A stretch of DNA of 64,000 bases from Paracentrotus lividus. Lineage: Eukaryota; Echinodermata; Echinoidea; Camarodonta; Echinidae. Of this stretch, positions 12,126 through 25,253 are shown in pieces (within the stretch, counting starts at the first letter, position 1; each line of letters begins with the position of its first letter). The notes beneath the pieces are model-generated. The model did no database searches and was not told the origin of the DNA. It saw nothing but the letters and a program-made list of their open reading frames with translations. A program made the position numbers and the translations under genes. The stretch is taken from contig CALNVZ010000174.1 in the NCBI GenBank assembly GCA_940671915.1, positions 21,495,124 to 21,559,123 on the forward strand. Reading direction: 5' to 3'.

Positions 12126-12657
12126 AACAATGAATGTTAAGAAAATAAAACAAATTAGTTACCAATATTGTTAATATTGTCACCATTTTGTAGAAGTGCA
12201 AAACAATCAAGATTATAGAAATCTGTGACAATAGACAAAAAAAATCTTAGTCAATTTAAGAAAAGTGTGATACAATCAGAGTCATCCTCACAGATATATT
12301 ATTCAGCTTTTTGTATAAAAATTATTTGGCAGTTATCATTTATCTTCGGTTTCACATCTTCGGTGTAAAAGCCTTTTGAATCTGTAAGACGTTATCTTTC
12401 ATCATTACCAAACAACGAATGTGAAGAAAATAAAACAACTTAGCTGCCAATATTGTTAACATTGTCACCATTTGGTAGATGTGCAAAACAGTCAAGGTTT
12501 TAGAAATGAATCTATGACAGACATATAAATTCTTAGTCAATTTAAGAAAAGTGTGATACAATCAGAGTCATCCTCACAGATATTAAGCTTTTTTCTACCA
12601 AAATCTTAAGTGTAAAAGTCTTTTGAATTTATGAGACGTTATCTTTCATCATTACCA
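12126..12657. repeat. two-copy tandem repeat, about 285 and 247 bp
   Basis: Copy one runs from about 12126 to 12410 and copy two from 12411 to 12657. Both start AACAAYGAATGTKAAGAAAA and end with ACGTTATCTTTCATCATTACCA-like sequence. A stretch from TTAGTCAATTTAAGAAAAG through the next 35 bases (12246-12297 and 12533-12584) is almost identical. Copy two has lost about 40 bases in its second half. Open frames on the minus strand here are not coding-like. No terminal repeats are visible, so this looks like a segmental duplication. Confidence 0.9.
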
Positions 12658-13256
12658 TAACCCAAGTTTATCCTAAAGCAAAGTTAAGATACCTAAGAAT
12701 AAATATTCCTATAAATCCTGAAAAAAATAAAAACAAAAGCTTACTTAAAAAGTAAAAAAAAAAGTTCTGAAAAACAATCCTGACCATAAATAGCTAATTC
12801 CTAAGGGTACATGAATGGATTACAATCATGCACAAAATGTTTTCCCTTGATAATGTCACTCAAAATAATATTGGAAGCAGGAATAGCTAGGAGATATAGC
12901 AAGCATGCAAACACGGGATGATCATGTTATCTATGAGACCTCTGGCGAAGAGAGATAATGCAAGGTCGAGACAGCGAAAGACGATGCTGCTCCCTTGCCA
13001 TCTTCATCTTCTAAGAAAGAAAAAAACTCTACTAACACATTCCAGGGAGGTGAGAGATATCCGCCCCAGGTACGAGAGAGATCGGTGGGAGAATGATGGA
13101 TGATACTGTTGCTAGGGAGAGGCACATCAACATCGCTGACATCATTTTTCCTACGAAGGATAGAGATAAAACACTGGAGGGAGAGAAAATCTATGGTGCT
13201 ATATAATTCAAAGGCAAGTGATAAAGTGGCTTTGCCATGTTTGAGGCCTACATATC

Positions 13257-13468
13257 AGGGGCCTGTTTCACAAAGAGTTGAGTTGACACTTAAAAAAATT
13301 CCTAGTTAAATGCTAGATATAACGCATCACCCCATTAGTCAGAGCAGGCTATGGGGAATGGCGCTATTCCTATTGAGAAGTCTATGAATGAGATGCATTA
13401 TTAACAGTATTTGCTAGGAATTTAAGTGCAACTTTTTATTCAAACTTAATTTTTGTGAAACAGGTCCC
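13257..13468. mobile_element. palindromic MITE (GGGCCTGTTTCAC termini)
   Basis: The left arm begins GGGGCCTGTTTCACAAAG and the right arm, reversed, GGGACCTGTTTCACAAAA. Homology continues about 55 bases inward on each side (CACTTAAA..ATTCCTAG on both arms) with several indels. The family, about 210 bp, has no coding capacity. The target duplication could not be resolved. Similar GGGSCTGTTTCAYAAAG elements are common MITEs in invertebrate genomes. Confidence 0.8.
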
Positions 13469-13469
13469 A

Positions 13470-16113
13470 TGTCTCTTAGCACTTTTAAGAAAGTGAGATA
13501 CGAGGAGAAGGTAGCGAATGAGAGGTTAGTCTTCAGATTCCAATTCATAAAAAATACACTGTTTTCCAAGTGGAGTCTAGCCCAGCTTCTTACTACTGAG
13601 TAAAAGTGGTTATAGTACAGGGCATATTAGATGCAGTGTGTAGTGTTATATTTCAGACCCTCCTTAATGTCTCATGACTTACATGGGTATGAGAAAGCAG
13701 AGAGGTATAGAATGGCTGATAGAAGGCTCAGCTGGTAACTAGAGAGATGGGGATCGGGTTGTCAGAGGGGTCATTGCTCTCACTCAGAGCTGAGAAAGGA
13801 TGATGACTGATGATGACTGATGCTGTCATATGATGAGGGTGATGACAGGGATAGTGATAGAGGTCATACATCAATTGGCACTGACATCATGGTGTCAAGC
13901 AGGATATTGATATTCACTATGCATTCAAGACATCAATAACATAGCAATGTTTTTGGTGCTGCTGATGGTGATGATGATTGACAATGATAGCAATCTGAAA
14001 TCTCTGAAAAGCTCATTTTAACCTGATATAGGCCTAAATGCAAACAACTGAAAAGTACTAAATGAATAGTGCTAATTATTCTCATACATCAAGTCACTCC
14101 AGTGATACTAAGTACAAAACGATCCTTGCCTGACTTGCCACTCCAGGTAAAGTATCATTTTTATCGGTCTAGTGTTGGTTTGGAGTCCGTCTCAAAGGTG
14201 TGATTTTTGATACCTGAAGAAAGACCAACAATTGTCTCTCAAGGAGCATTGATTCATGAAAGTTACCATGAAGACATTAAACAAAGAAAGCAGATCCAAT
14301 GCCCTTTCACTCCTTTCTTTTGTCTACCCAATGTAAATATAAGTATAACCAAACTAGTACTTTGGAACACATGAACTATATTACATAGGTCTGCATGGGT
14401 AATCTATGTGTTATGCAATATCAAAAAGTAACACTCAAACTTTCAACCAATCAGAAGCCTTGGATACATAATGGGGTTTGGAACAGTGTCCTTCACCACT
14501 CAGTAGTCTGCATAAACAGACTGAATAAAGTCTGGGTAAAACTAGTAAAGATTCTTTAGTGTATTGTACATGTAGTCAGACTCTCCATTATGCATTATGG
14601 AAGTTAACCACACACCATGCACATGGCTTAGGTCTATAAAGTAACAGTCCCAATATATTTGGCTGATGATGTAATTTTTAAAAGAAATGACAATTAATAA
14701 AAATATTTTATTATTTGCACCAACCATTTGGTGCAATTATCAGAATATTTGCACATCATTTGTTACATCATGAGCAAGGCACTTTCTGAATCATATTGAT
14801 GGTGCAAACAGCGCGATGGCCTCAAATAGCACACCTTGAAAACAGACACCTCTAAAAGAGAACATTCTTTGTAAACAGTGTCAGATAACCCTGTGGGTGA
14901 AATAGTCCATATTTGAACGACATATGGCAGACAGGATACATAAAGGACTCTCTCCCGCTGAGTAATCTATGAAACATGAGAAACATTTCATCCCCAAAGC
15001 GCTGTCAACACCGGAGGAGAAAAAGCGAGGAAGAAGAATGTGCACAAATAGACCAAACTTAATACCCAGCCCCTCCATTTTCGGGGGCAAGGTTAACAAG
15101 ACTTAAGTATGTTTGCCATCTTTTGGGAGGGTGTTGACAGGGAGGGTGGAGGGGGGCAGGATGAGGAGCTAAAGAAGGAACATAGGGGTAACTCTACGCT
15201 GCCGACTGCCTTGAACTTTCGTTGGAGGTGCAATAACCGCTAGAGCCCTGTGAAATCGGAGAGCTATCTGGGTGTCGGATCTGCACCCCATACTTTAGCT
15301 CAAGAATGGGAACAGAGTGATAAGGGCACATTAGATGGCAAGAGGGAGGTTATTCCTGTCAGGAAACTTGTGATAAACAGGGTTGGAGGAGAGGGGTGTA
15401 AAGTTCAAATAGGGGTAGTTTCATTATAGGTCCATGGTTCTAGAATAACAGATTCTCTGAGCCATATATAATATCGCAGAATAGTCCTCGACCTATTGAG
15501 CATATAAAATTTTAAACACCAAGACTGTTGAACTACCTAGCCTTGAACTATGTTATAAATGATAACCTACTCGATCTTAGTAGACAATTGTAATAAGTTT
15601 GAACAAATTATATTGAAATGAGGCTTTTGTAACTCCAAAACGGGAGAATATATAAACACAAAATATTTGCAGGGTTGCATATAGTTAATTCATTTATTTG
15701 GAGTGCAGTTGTATCCCTTGATTAAGGATTAAATTGTACCAAAAGATAAATTAGTCCCCAAGTGAAATGTGTTATCAAAACCAGAGATCAGCAACTTCAA
15801 AAAATGATACCTTTCCATCGATAGTACAACATCACATAATCATGTCAAGATCTTAAACACCTTACCTACCAAGAACTAGAACTCAAGATAGAAAAAAGGT
15901 TTTCATCACTTTTTTAATTCTCTGAATGTGTTGTATCTGTAAGTTGAGAAGCTAACGGATGCTCCCTGATCTTCAGAGACTTTAATGAAGACGCACCTGG
16001 GTCTCAAGTGACATCCTAACCCTATACTACTCTGCAGAGGAGGCCATGGCATGCCATCGACCTACCAGGTTATTGGGTCATCTAAGGCAATGCTGAACTC
16101 TCTCTGGGAGATG
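13470..16113. other. non-coding DNA
   Basis: No gene is recognised. It includes a TGATGACTGA microsatellite-like patch (13798-13830), a short inverted repeat TTGCACCAACCATTTGGTGCAA near 14716, and a G-rich stretch at 15121-15170. The region 15120-15300 is less AT-rich than its surroundings but has no open frame of note. Confidence 0.65.
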
Positions 16114-16115
16114 TA

Positions 16116-16466
16116 TCACGTTTACACAGTGACACCGCTCTCATGTCGAATCCTCAGGAAGGGTTCAACATTGCAAACAGTTAACTTGTCATCGTATTCA
16201 CAACAAGTTCAACACGGCTCACAGATCACGACCGGAAGCAGAGAGACATCATTAATGTGCGTTGTGATGTTAGCCCATTTCCACCACTGACCTTCTGTGT
16301 ACACACAGAAAATTTGCTGTGTCGAACTTGCCTCCCGGATCGAAAACCTATTATTCTGGCGGAGCAAATAAGGCGTGTTGAACTTGGGTTGCAGATCACA
16401 CTGATCCTGTTTACATCACAAAAAATTGCCGTCTCGAACCCCCGAGTTACAGTGTAAACACAACAA
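16116..16466 (-). mobile_element. MITE family A, copy 1 (GTTTACAC termini)
   Basis: Ends read CACGTTTACACAGTGAC (left) and, reversed, GTGTTTACACTGTAACTC (right), with TA next to each. Subterminal GGGGGTTCGAGACGGCAA and further TGTAAACA motifs are repeated inside. The same family lies in opposite orientation at 21964-22333, sharing CTCTCATGTYGAATSCTCAGG-like and CCGGAAG..AGAGACATCATTAATG-like blocks. No transposase is encoded. Superfamily is uncertain; TA flanks would suit Tc1/mariner. Confidence 0.75.
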
Positions 16467-19400
16467 TAATCAGGTTAAACTGACACCTTCCCAGGCCATA
16501 AGGAGAGAGTAGAATCGGCGAAAACAGTAACCCGATGAGTCAATTGTTCTGGAGATAAGACTACCTGACATGTCAGATCAAGGAATAAGTGTCAGTTTGC
16601 AATGTAATTTGTGGGGTTAAAATATATCCACTAGGACATGTCAACCAGGTGCTGAAAATTGTTTTTCTATCATGTACATCACTTGAAAATCCACTTTAAA
16701 AATGTTGTCGGCCTATAATCTGCTGCCATTGATCAAAAATGGGATTTTTGAAATCTAAATGTTTAATATATATTTTTTTAAAAAGAAGGGATTTTGCATT
16801 ACAAAATTTTGTAAAGGAAGGTCTCAAATCTTTACAAATTGAAACAATTTCTTAATTTCCCGGAAAAGGGTAAAAAAGCTCACTATATTATCTGCTGAAA
16901 AGCGCCACCATAAAGACAGGCCCCTCTGACACTCAACACATGATAGTCAAGGGAGATCTCCTTGCTTGTAGTTCAGTGGCAATGGAAAATGCACATGACC
17001 AACATACAAATGAATCTCTAAATGAACCACCTGATAAATGATAGGCTCCCAATCAGTTATCGCATCTTAATCTCCAAAGATGAGCTTCTATTCATTACAG
17101 GGGACCAGTAATAGGCAGGCCAATGAATTAATTGATACATGACATTGTACTTCTCTTTAACCTTGTGTCTTCAAATGAATATGAGATGGATAGAGGGGTG
17201 GGTGGGTGGGTTCCAGTCTAGTATTTATGAATTTGACCAACATACTACTGGAGAATGTATGTTCTAATGAACCCCTTGATGACATATAGGTCTTTTCTCA
17301 GTTATCACTAGTTAATCTACAAGACATCAACTCCCATTGATTACAGGGAGCCTGGTAATTACAAGACTAAGACAGAGTACTAGGACATAGATATTTCAAT
17401 TTTTTACTTCCAAAGCCTTTTTCCTTTCCCCATTGAAAAAAAAGAAAAGAACTATAGGTCCAATACCTCAAATAAAAGAGAAGGAATAAATAACATATGT
17501 GTAGTTCATGGCATAAATTTCATTGCTGCAAGTGCATTGGTTCATGAAACTTCATGAAACCAGTGATGGAGTGAAATATGATCTATAGAAATGAGAAATG
17601 AATCACACAAAACTCTCTTTTCAAAGAAAAATTGAGTCATATCTGTCCTTATAACACCTTTCAAGGTGTTAGCGCCATGTGGGTGTTGAGAGATATTGGG
17701 AATATCCATCATAGCTCTACAAGGTGGGGAACAAAAAGAGAAAAAAATAGTTTAGTAAAATGAAGTGAGGGGACATTATCAAAGATAGATCATACAGAAG
17801 AAATATATAAAACAAGACAGGGAGGGAGGGATATATATTTAGTAACAAGAATTACGGGACTGGAGAGTACTTGAAACATCAAATGATTCAACTTTATAAG
17901 GATATCAACATGATCAAAGTAACATTTGTTATTCATTTTTTCTGTTAAGCTTTCAGAGATTAAGCATTAACCTCTTTGTTGATTCTTTCATTTTATAAGA
18001 AAACATACATTCAGCTTTGTAATTGAAGAAAATCAGGGTGCATTTGTTTTTCTTTTTGTTGAAAACTGGAGCAGGCAAAAGCAAACAATGTTGCCTCAAA
18101 AATTACATCTGTATATATTTTGTATAGAGTACAATATTTCATGACCCCATCCACTGATATCTTTAAGAAGTTTTGAACTCTTTCCTATACATGACCAAGT
18201 GGGTCAATGTTATCTTCTGAAGATGCTGACATAGTCATATGAACCAACCTACTCAGAACTTTCAAGACTGTGAAATAATTCATTACAAAGAATTGTGAGG
18301 CTCCAGCTCTTATAGGATAAGATTGGGTAAAAGCTTTTCAAATGGGTCTTTGCAAATTTTGACACTGACGGAAACACAGAAAGATACTATTGTGTAAAAC
18401 ATGCTATGCTAATAACGTTTCTCACAATTTTGTCATTTTTATAAGGGTAAAATCTCATCACGTAAAAGGGCAATGCCATCTATTATGTTCATAGTCCTAG
18501 ATGATAAAGCCCAGGAAGCAGACTTTTACTTTTCAAAATGCGAAAAAATTTGATTTATTATCAAAGTGAAACCTAAATCTCACTGAATATCCTTTGAATG
18601 CAACCACAATAAATCATTTTATTTCATATATGTTCATTGCTAATTATGATGACTCTGAAGAAATATTTAGTGAATAGCATAGGTCAACTGGAAGCTGTCA
18701 CCCTTCGAAAACCTTCCTCAGGCTATAAGTTTACCCTTCTAGCCATGTGGTGTAACCGCATGACTTCCCCCTCTAAACCATACAATGCAATGAACCCAGC
18801 GGCATGACAATGAAAGAGGATGACCCATAAATAGCCTTCAGATCACAACCCTGGATAGACTACATCAGATGGTTTCACACTCGGAGTATGATCAAAATAT
18901 AATGCATCAAATCTGTAACTGTAACATGAAAATTAAACATGTGAAAATCCCTTTGAAAGGCTCTCTAACTCAGTCAAGATTTTCAATAACCATGCTATTA
19001 AGTATATAATCTGGGTATAACAATTTATTTCTCTTCATGGTCACAAATTGTGGCATAAATACGGTTTCCTGGAATTTTCAACCTTTGCTTAAACTGTAGA
19101 TTCCCAAGTGTGACCAAAGTAGAGATGTCTGTGAAAAGAACTACAAAGGACATTCTACAGGAAACCAGGAATTAGGTCTGTCCACTCTTCCCCCTCTCAG
19201 ACACCATTGGGAAAGGGTAACAACCAAGCGGGTGGAGCGATAGACACTGGAGGGGCGGCCCTAGGGGATGTTTGCAAAGACTCCTGTAACTATCGTTGTG
19301 TTTAGAGAAGGACTACTCATCCAGGGAAGTTGGAAGGATGTGGCTAGTTAGTGGTGCTGTCATTAGACCATCTCCTTTTTCTTGCCCACTCCCCCAGGAC

Positions 19401-20100
19401 TATCCCAGGTTTAGATATAAGGTGAAGGACCTGATGTTGCACTTGATGCCCAAGTCACAACCATGACAATGGTCAGCCTAACACCAGCCAGACGATAGAA
19501 GGAGCAACAAGATCAATCAATGTTCAAAGGTCATTTAACTGGTTGATTTGGCAATGGGACTAGAGCAAGACATTACTCATTATAAAATTACAGTGATGAT
19601 AATAAGGGAACTCTTACAAAACCGCTTTATGAAAAGTGTTTCTTTTTGAGACGATGCTTTGTATTCAAATTAGCATCAACCCTGTATGCAAAAGAGGTTC
19701 TATTCAAAGCTGTATCATAAATATCTAAACTTGCTATTGTTTTATGCTTTGAATTTCTGGAAAGAACCATTCATAAAAATAAAATTATACACTCTTTCAA
19801 TGATTTTATTAAATACCAATCTAACTCCTGCCTCTGAATGCTGTTGCATAAAACTTGATATTAGAGTAAATTTGCATTCAATGGTAAATTTCATGAAATA
19901 CTGGATTTTGATTGGCTGTTGAGCAACGTTATATATAATATCAACTGATAATGCAATGGCACCCTGATCATGTAAACATCATCAATTGAGAGCGAGAAGG
20001 TTGTTAATTCATACAAAGAACAGAGCTAACACCTTATGGCTCCAACAGTCGGTATGTTAGTCCAATTTATGGTCAGGTTCCTGTGCTGAATGTATGATCA
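16467..20100. other. unique-looking non-coding DNA
   Basis: No gene, transposon ends or long repeat were recognised. It holds a GGGT microsatellite at about 17196-17212 and scattered A/T runs. Confidence 0.65.
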
Positions 20101-20101
20101 C

Positions 20102-20292
20102 ACATTTGCTCCCGAAACAATTGCTCTGGGCTTTATTTTGTCTAAGATGTTGGGGCTGGGGTTAGGGTTCGCAATAGGGTTTTACAATGTATACTAGGTT
20201 GAGGTTTAGGTTTAGGTTAGGAAATAGTGTTAAATCCAGGGTAAAAGTTAGTCATTCAATTTCTAGCAGAGCAATCATCTATGTAGCAAATG
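20102..20292. mobile_element. telomere-motif MITE, copy 1
   Basis: Imperfect terminal inverted repeats ACATTTGCTCCCGAAACAAT and, reversed, ACATTTGCTACATAGATGAT are each followed by TGCTCTG. The body carries GGGGTTAGGGTT, then GGGTTTTACAATGTA and TTAGGTTTAGGTTAGG, ending near GTGTTAAATCCAGGGT. Three relatives lie at 30719-30790, 49443-49610 and 53890-54064. The TTAGGG-like units belong to the body of a dispersed element and do not mark a chromosome end. Confidence 0.7.
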
Positions 20293-20780
20293 TCATGGAA
20301 CAGAGTGTACGCATAGTACCTTCTCTAATTAAGTCAAGTCATATCACTCATTAAGCTCATTACACATGGGTGTTATGATCTACTAGAAGGTGACTTGATC
20401 TATGTGTAGGTATGCACATTAATGAGTGTGATGAGTGCTTCATTCTGCCAGGTATAACAAACATGTACTATGTACTATGAGCCTTGTCATAGATCTACCC
20501 GACCTGCATTCCAGTTGAGCTAAAGCACATGCATGCATTATGCAGAGGTGTTCATCAGTCGCAAAATATATCTTGACATTCAAACTTTACAAAAAGACAT
20601 TTTATCGTCATCAATATTTGATCATTAACACCTTTTTTGTCGATCACATTATGTATAACTTTTGAAAAAGATGAAATTCTGATTGAAACAGAAACAATAG
20701 GAACTAACAAACACAGCAGAAAAACTTCCACTGAATATCTTCAATAGTAGAGCTGTAAAGAGGGATCAAATTGAAAAAGT

Positions 20781-21594
20781 CACTCGGGGTAATTATGGCC
20801 CCTAAGGCCAAAAAAAAAAATTTGTTTGGTTGTCCAATGAATGCCTTTTTTCAAAAATTGGGTCGGTCGGTCGGGGTTTTTTTTTTCCTTTTTTTTTTCC
20901 TCCCATTGAAAAACAAAGAAAAACAAAAAACGAATGACTTCCATTTTTTAGATCACTTTTACGTTTTATTGAGTTATGTAAAATGGGACTGCATGGAAAA
21001 ATAACACATTTATAATACTGTTTTATGAAAAATATATACAAATAAATATGAGCTGTGTATTTTCGGCGTTTGGGTGAAAAAAAAAAAAAAAAGAAAAAAA
21101 CAAGAGGTTGGTCGGGTCGGGCCGTTTTCAGAGGGTCGGTCGGTCGAGGACAACCAAACAATTTTTTTTTTGGCCTAATTCATAAACAGTGTATAAGCGC
21201 AGATGGGGACATTAACTGGTATGATTATGTACATAAACATGTGTATTGCTATATGACTGCAAAATTTCAACATTTTGGCTGAACCAATTATTGATTAAAT
21301 CATTGTTGGTGGTTGAGAAGTGTATTAGGAATACCCAACAACATTTATTATAAATTACCATAAATAATTAGCATAATATCTTTTAAAATCATATAGTCAT
21401 GACAATAGGGGCCATAAATACCTCAACCCGAGGGGTAATTATGGCCCCACAAAGTTGTAAGCATAATGTTAATTAATATGCAAAGAAGAAGTCACAGGTT
21501 TATACTTTCCTTTTTATATTATATGTATATATAGGACTTTTCATTGAATAGTAGTAATATGAAATGTGAAAAAGGGGGCCATAATTACCCCAGT
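20781..21594. mobile_element. outer MITE (GGGGTAATTATGGCCCC termini)
   Basis: CTCGGGGTAATTATGGCCCC (20784-20803) faces GGGGGCCATAATTACCCC (21574-21591). Two more copies of the motif lie inside: a decayed inverted one at about 21407-21423 and a direct one at 21431-21448. The left end is interrupted right after GGCCCC by the inner element at 20806-21175. Without that insert the element would be about 440 bp. No coding capacity. Confidence 0.75.
20806..21175. mobile_element. inner MITE nested in the outer one, TAA target
   Basis: Termini are GGCCAAAAAAAAAAATTTG followed by TTTGGTTGTCC, and, reversed on the right, GGCCAAAAAAAAAATTG followed by TTTGGTTGTCC. TAA flanks both ends (20803-20805 and 21176-21178), a 3-bp duplication as in PIF/Harbinger elements. 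GGTCGGTCGG blocks lie just inside each end (20863-20874 and 21133-21146). Open frames here only translate poly-A/T and the repeats. It inserted after the outer element, so it is the younger of the two. Confidence 0.85.
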
Positions 21595-21963
21595 CTCCCC
21601 TTTTATTGGAAATACACAACATGAATACAATTAGAGTGAATTGAATTTAATTTCCAATACTTAATCCTTTTTATTCTAGTGAGAGTAGCCCAGTATGCAA
21701 TTTATGTGATAATAATAATACTAGTGTAAACATCTAGAGTGCACACACACCGTCCGAGGACGTTCATGGCGCTATTTAAGAAAGACAGCCATTGAGACCA
21801 AATCAAATGTGAGATTAAGCATTTTTTTTCTTGGTGTAAAAAAGACACTTTACAAGAACCAATCTACACTTGAGAGATGTACCACCCCTCCCCGTTCACT
21901 GAATCTATTTGCTTCACAGATAGGTTGTCATATAATGAATCATTAAAAGGAGCAAGACATATA

Positions 21964-22333
21964 CCGTGTTTACACTCTGACTCGGCTTGGGGGTTCGACA
22001 TGGCATCGTTTTCGACACGGCAATTTTATGGCATGTAAACAAGATAAAAATAAAGTGTGATCGTAGGTTTCAATCCGGGAGACGAGTTCGTCACAGCACT
22101 TTTTCTTTGTAAACAGAAAGTCGTGTTGACCTCGATGACCTTGAGGTCACTGGTGGAATTCTGCTATACATCCCAATGCACATTAATGATGCCCCTCTAC
22201 TTCCGGTCATGATCTGCATTGAACCGGCCATTGTTGTTATGTAATGTATAAACACATTCACAGGTCCACTCTTTGCAGTGATGGACCTGTCCTGAAGCAT
22301 CAACATGAGAGCTGAGTCACAGTGTAAATGAGG
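21964..22333 (+). mobile_element. MITE family A, copy 2 (GTTTACAC termini)
   Basis: It is flanked by TA (21962-21963 and 22334-22335). It begins CCGTGTTTACACTCTGACTC and its reversed right end reads CCTCATTTACACTGTGACTC. It is an inverted relative of the copy at 16116-16466. The minus-strand open stretch of about 96 codons inside (22091-22381) is not transposase-like. Confidence 0.8.
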
Positions 22334-23513
22334 TAATAGTGATGACAGCTTGTGTCTGATCAGACAGAAACAGAAATACAATCCATTCAGAATAACACAT
22401 AGACAATGACAAGTGTTTCATTGGGTGGCCAATATTATCAGGGATCACTGATTATATCCATCAAGCAGTGAACATCAAGTAGCCGTAAATAGCTCCCAGG
22501 TAAAATAAAATCGGGAATAAACAGTGATCTGAGCATCTTTGTCAACTTGTCATCTCATCTGCAAAGTATGAACATGAAGAGCATCAACTCATGTTGCCAT
22601 GGTAACAATATTACACGAGAACAACAAGCACTGTAACCAATCACAAAGCAATATGCTACCTTGTGGTTATATCCACTGCTCTAAGCCACATCAAACCAGT
22701 TTAAACCAGATCAATCCAGCTTTGTCCAGTTTTATGTCAATGAGGTCATACTAAGTTCATATCTAGGGAAGACTGCTCATATCTACAAGTAGAAATTGAA
22801 ATTGGTTGATCTTGGCATAAAAATTTATCTTAATTATAACAAAAAGTTTCAAGCAACAATTATCATCCTTCAGTTTATATAGTACTTTCAGATATCTATG
22901 CTCTCTTTCTAAGTATTGTAAACAAAATTGGGAGGAATATTGAACATTGCTTCCAGATAATATGTTCATAGAGAAATATCATCAATTGATTTCTGTTTTC
23001 CTTGGTCGACTCACTGTGGTTAGACCTATTACCATTGCCCCAATTATACCTCACACTCTTTCTTTTGAAAATCTGCTGAGACTTTAAATGCTTGCTCATG
23101 AAACATTAATCATTAATGAATTTCAAAATCATGCCATGTTCTTCCAATTCACTTTTTAAAACCTCGAAAACATTTTGTATTAAATAAAATCGATACCTAT
23201 CTTTACAAAAATAGAATAAGGAGAGTTCCTTAAAAAAAAAAAAACTTGCTGAAAACTTCAGTTGTGCTCCAATAATTCTTTAAAAAAAAGACAACAAAAT
23301 GGAAGATATGCGTTCAGCTAAAAGATTTTGGTAGGGAGAGATACATTTCTTATCAGAGATTCCTTGAAGACCTTGTATATATCTTGAGCAAGATCACCTG
23401 CATTAAACTGAAAGCCGGAAACGCTGTTTAAGATTCTGATTATATCTCACACATGAATGTCAGCACAAGAGAACATACATTTTTGTTGAGATTCATAAAG
23501 GCATTAAGTATGT
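22334..23513. other. non-coding DNA with an X-box
   Basis: No gene is recognised. The perfect X-box at 22593-22606 is listed separately. Short A runs occur at 23233 and 23283. Confidence 0.6.
22593..22606. promoter_or_regulatory. perfect RFX X-box match
   Basis: GTTGCCATGGTAAC matches GTNRCC(N0-3)RGYAAC with a 2-base spacer. It is the second such site in the window; a third with a 1-base spacer is at 60564. No transcription start can be assigned nearby. Confidence 0.45.
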
Positions 23514-23517
23514 TTAA

Positions 23518-24004
23518 AGGGGAAGTTCACCCTAGATTTAAATTAGTTTTTAAAAATGCAGGAAGAAAGAAGGAAAATACGAGTGAAGGTTTTAAGAAAA
23601 TCAACCAAAAAATAATGAACTTTATGACTGATTAAAGTTTTGATTTTGTGATGTCGCGCCAGCTGTCTCCTATCTACTGTCTAATGTAAATTCCATAAAC
23701 TGTCCGTTTTTCAGAAGAAATATTAATTATTTAACCTGTGCGGTCGATATATCACCAAACCTAAGTTCATATACATGCCTCTATTAAATAGATTTATTCC
23801 TTTATAAAGAACCATAACACACATTTCTGGAATTTATGATACAAAACACATGGGAGAGCAGCTCAAACGTGACATCACAGAATAAAAAATTTAAATATTC
23901 ATAACTTTGTTATTTTGGGGTCGTTTTTCCTCAAACCTTCACTCATATGTTTTTTTTCTTCTGCGTTTTTTAAAACTAATAAAAATCCAGGGTAAAGTTC
24001 CCCT
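23518..24004 (+). mobile_element. T2/Kolobok-type MITE, older copy
   Basis: The element is flanked by TTAA (23514-23517 and 24005-24008). It starts AGGGGAAGTTCACCCTAGAT and ends with the complement of AGGGGAACTTTACCCTGG. TTAAAGGRR termini with TTAA targets define the T2/Kolobok-type MITEs known from frogs and other animals. The internal palindrome arms carry GTGATGTCGCG and GTGACATCAC, decayed forms of the TGACGTCA sites kept in the copy at 37235. The extra mismatches suggest it is older than that copy. Non-coding. Confidence 0.88.
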
Positions 24005-24008
24005 TTAA

Positions 24009-25190
24009 GATATACAATATGAGATAAAGCTAAGGCCCTTTTGCATCTTAGTGAATGATATGCTCATATGATTTTGAGGATTTGGGTTATGATACCTTGA
24101 GGTGGAGACCATGTGAGAGAAACCAAAAGAAAAGGTGCAGTTTGTTCAGCTCTGGGGATGTTACCTGGTGCAAGTTGGTTCCAATGCTAAATATGGTCCA
24201 AAGTTATTTATATTTTGAGATTACTGCGAGAGCAACTGTAGATGTCTCAAAAGCCCCCGAGATTCCCTTTTTGAGGGAATAATGTATTCAACTGAGCAAA
24301 AAGTGTGTACAAGAAAAATAAAAGTACATAGGAAAATTAAGGATTCGTATAAAAAGGAGAATAACTTCACAGACAGAGAAGCAAGAATGAAGTGCAAATT
24401 CATGCTGTTGTGTATCATCTCCGGGCTAACTATATTTAAACTTTGATGGCATACTTCCAACAAGAAAAAGGAAATGAGAATATTTTGATGAGAGAAATAC
24501 TTGGAATCTGTGTCACATTCTAATGGACCATGAGCAGACAATGTGGATCACTGATATTGTCAAGAGAAATATGGCTCATTTCAAATTCTAACAGAAAATT
24601 GTATATTTAAGGAGAATGACACTTGAAATTTTGGTTGGTGATAATCCATGACTTGATTATTAATCAGACATGTCTGAACATTTGCAAGGAGCAGATTGGC
24701 AATCATTCTTGATCTTAGCCAAAAAGACAGAATTGTAAGCTGATGGTCAAAATCTATTTCCGAACCCCCGTCTACAGGGACTTTAGTTTTGTTAGTTAAT
24801 ATATGGTAGAGTAACATTGAACATTGGGTATTAAAACCCAGATCTTACATTTGCAGGTGGAAAAGTTTCATGTGCATGAGTATTTCATAAATATTTCTAT
24901 TCCTCTTTTTCATCATAGAAAAGATAATAAGTGATCTGCCTTTGATAAGCCTGACACAGAAACATATATTCTATATATTCTATGTATTATCACACGAGAC
25001 CTTATCTCAAAGACAAAAATCTTATTCTACTTTATTTGCTTATCTTTTGTAAGGGTTTTATCTCAAGAACACCAAATCTCTCAATGCAGGACTCTTCTTC
25101 TACAACATACACATCTCAACTTACCACTGGAAATAAATTTATGAAGGAATTAAGCTAAATTGGAAGTGTAATAAGCTGCTGAAAACACCG
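24009..25190. other. unique-looking non-coding DNA
   Basis: No gene or repeat is recognised. Open frames of 75-106 codons at 24055-24541 have no recognisable domain and no supporting splice pairs. Confidence 0.6.
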
Positions 25191-25253
25191 AGATGGACTT
25201 GGAGATAAAGACAAGATTGAGGAAGCTGTTGATACCACAAGATGAAACATCCA

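Noticed and set aside
11753-12130. 125-codon minus-strand frame
   Set aside because: It has no domain; part of the region is better explained by an X-box and unique DNA, and no splice or poly(A) support fits the frame.
20771-21282. Open frames of 75-119 codons on both strands
   Set aside because: They translate the poly-A/T and inverted repeats of the nested MITEs.
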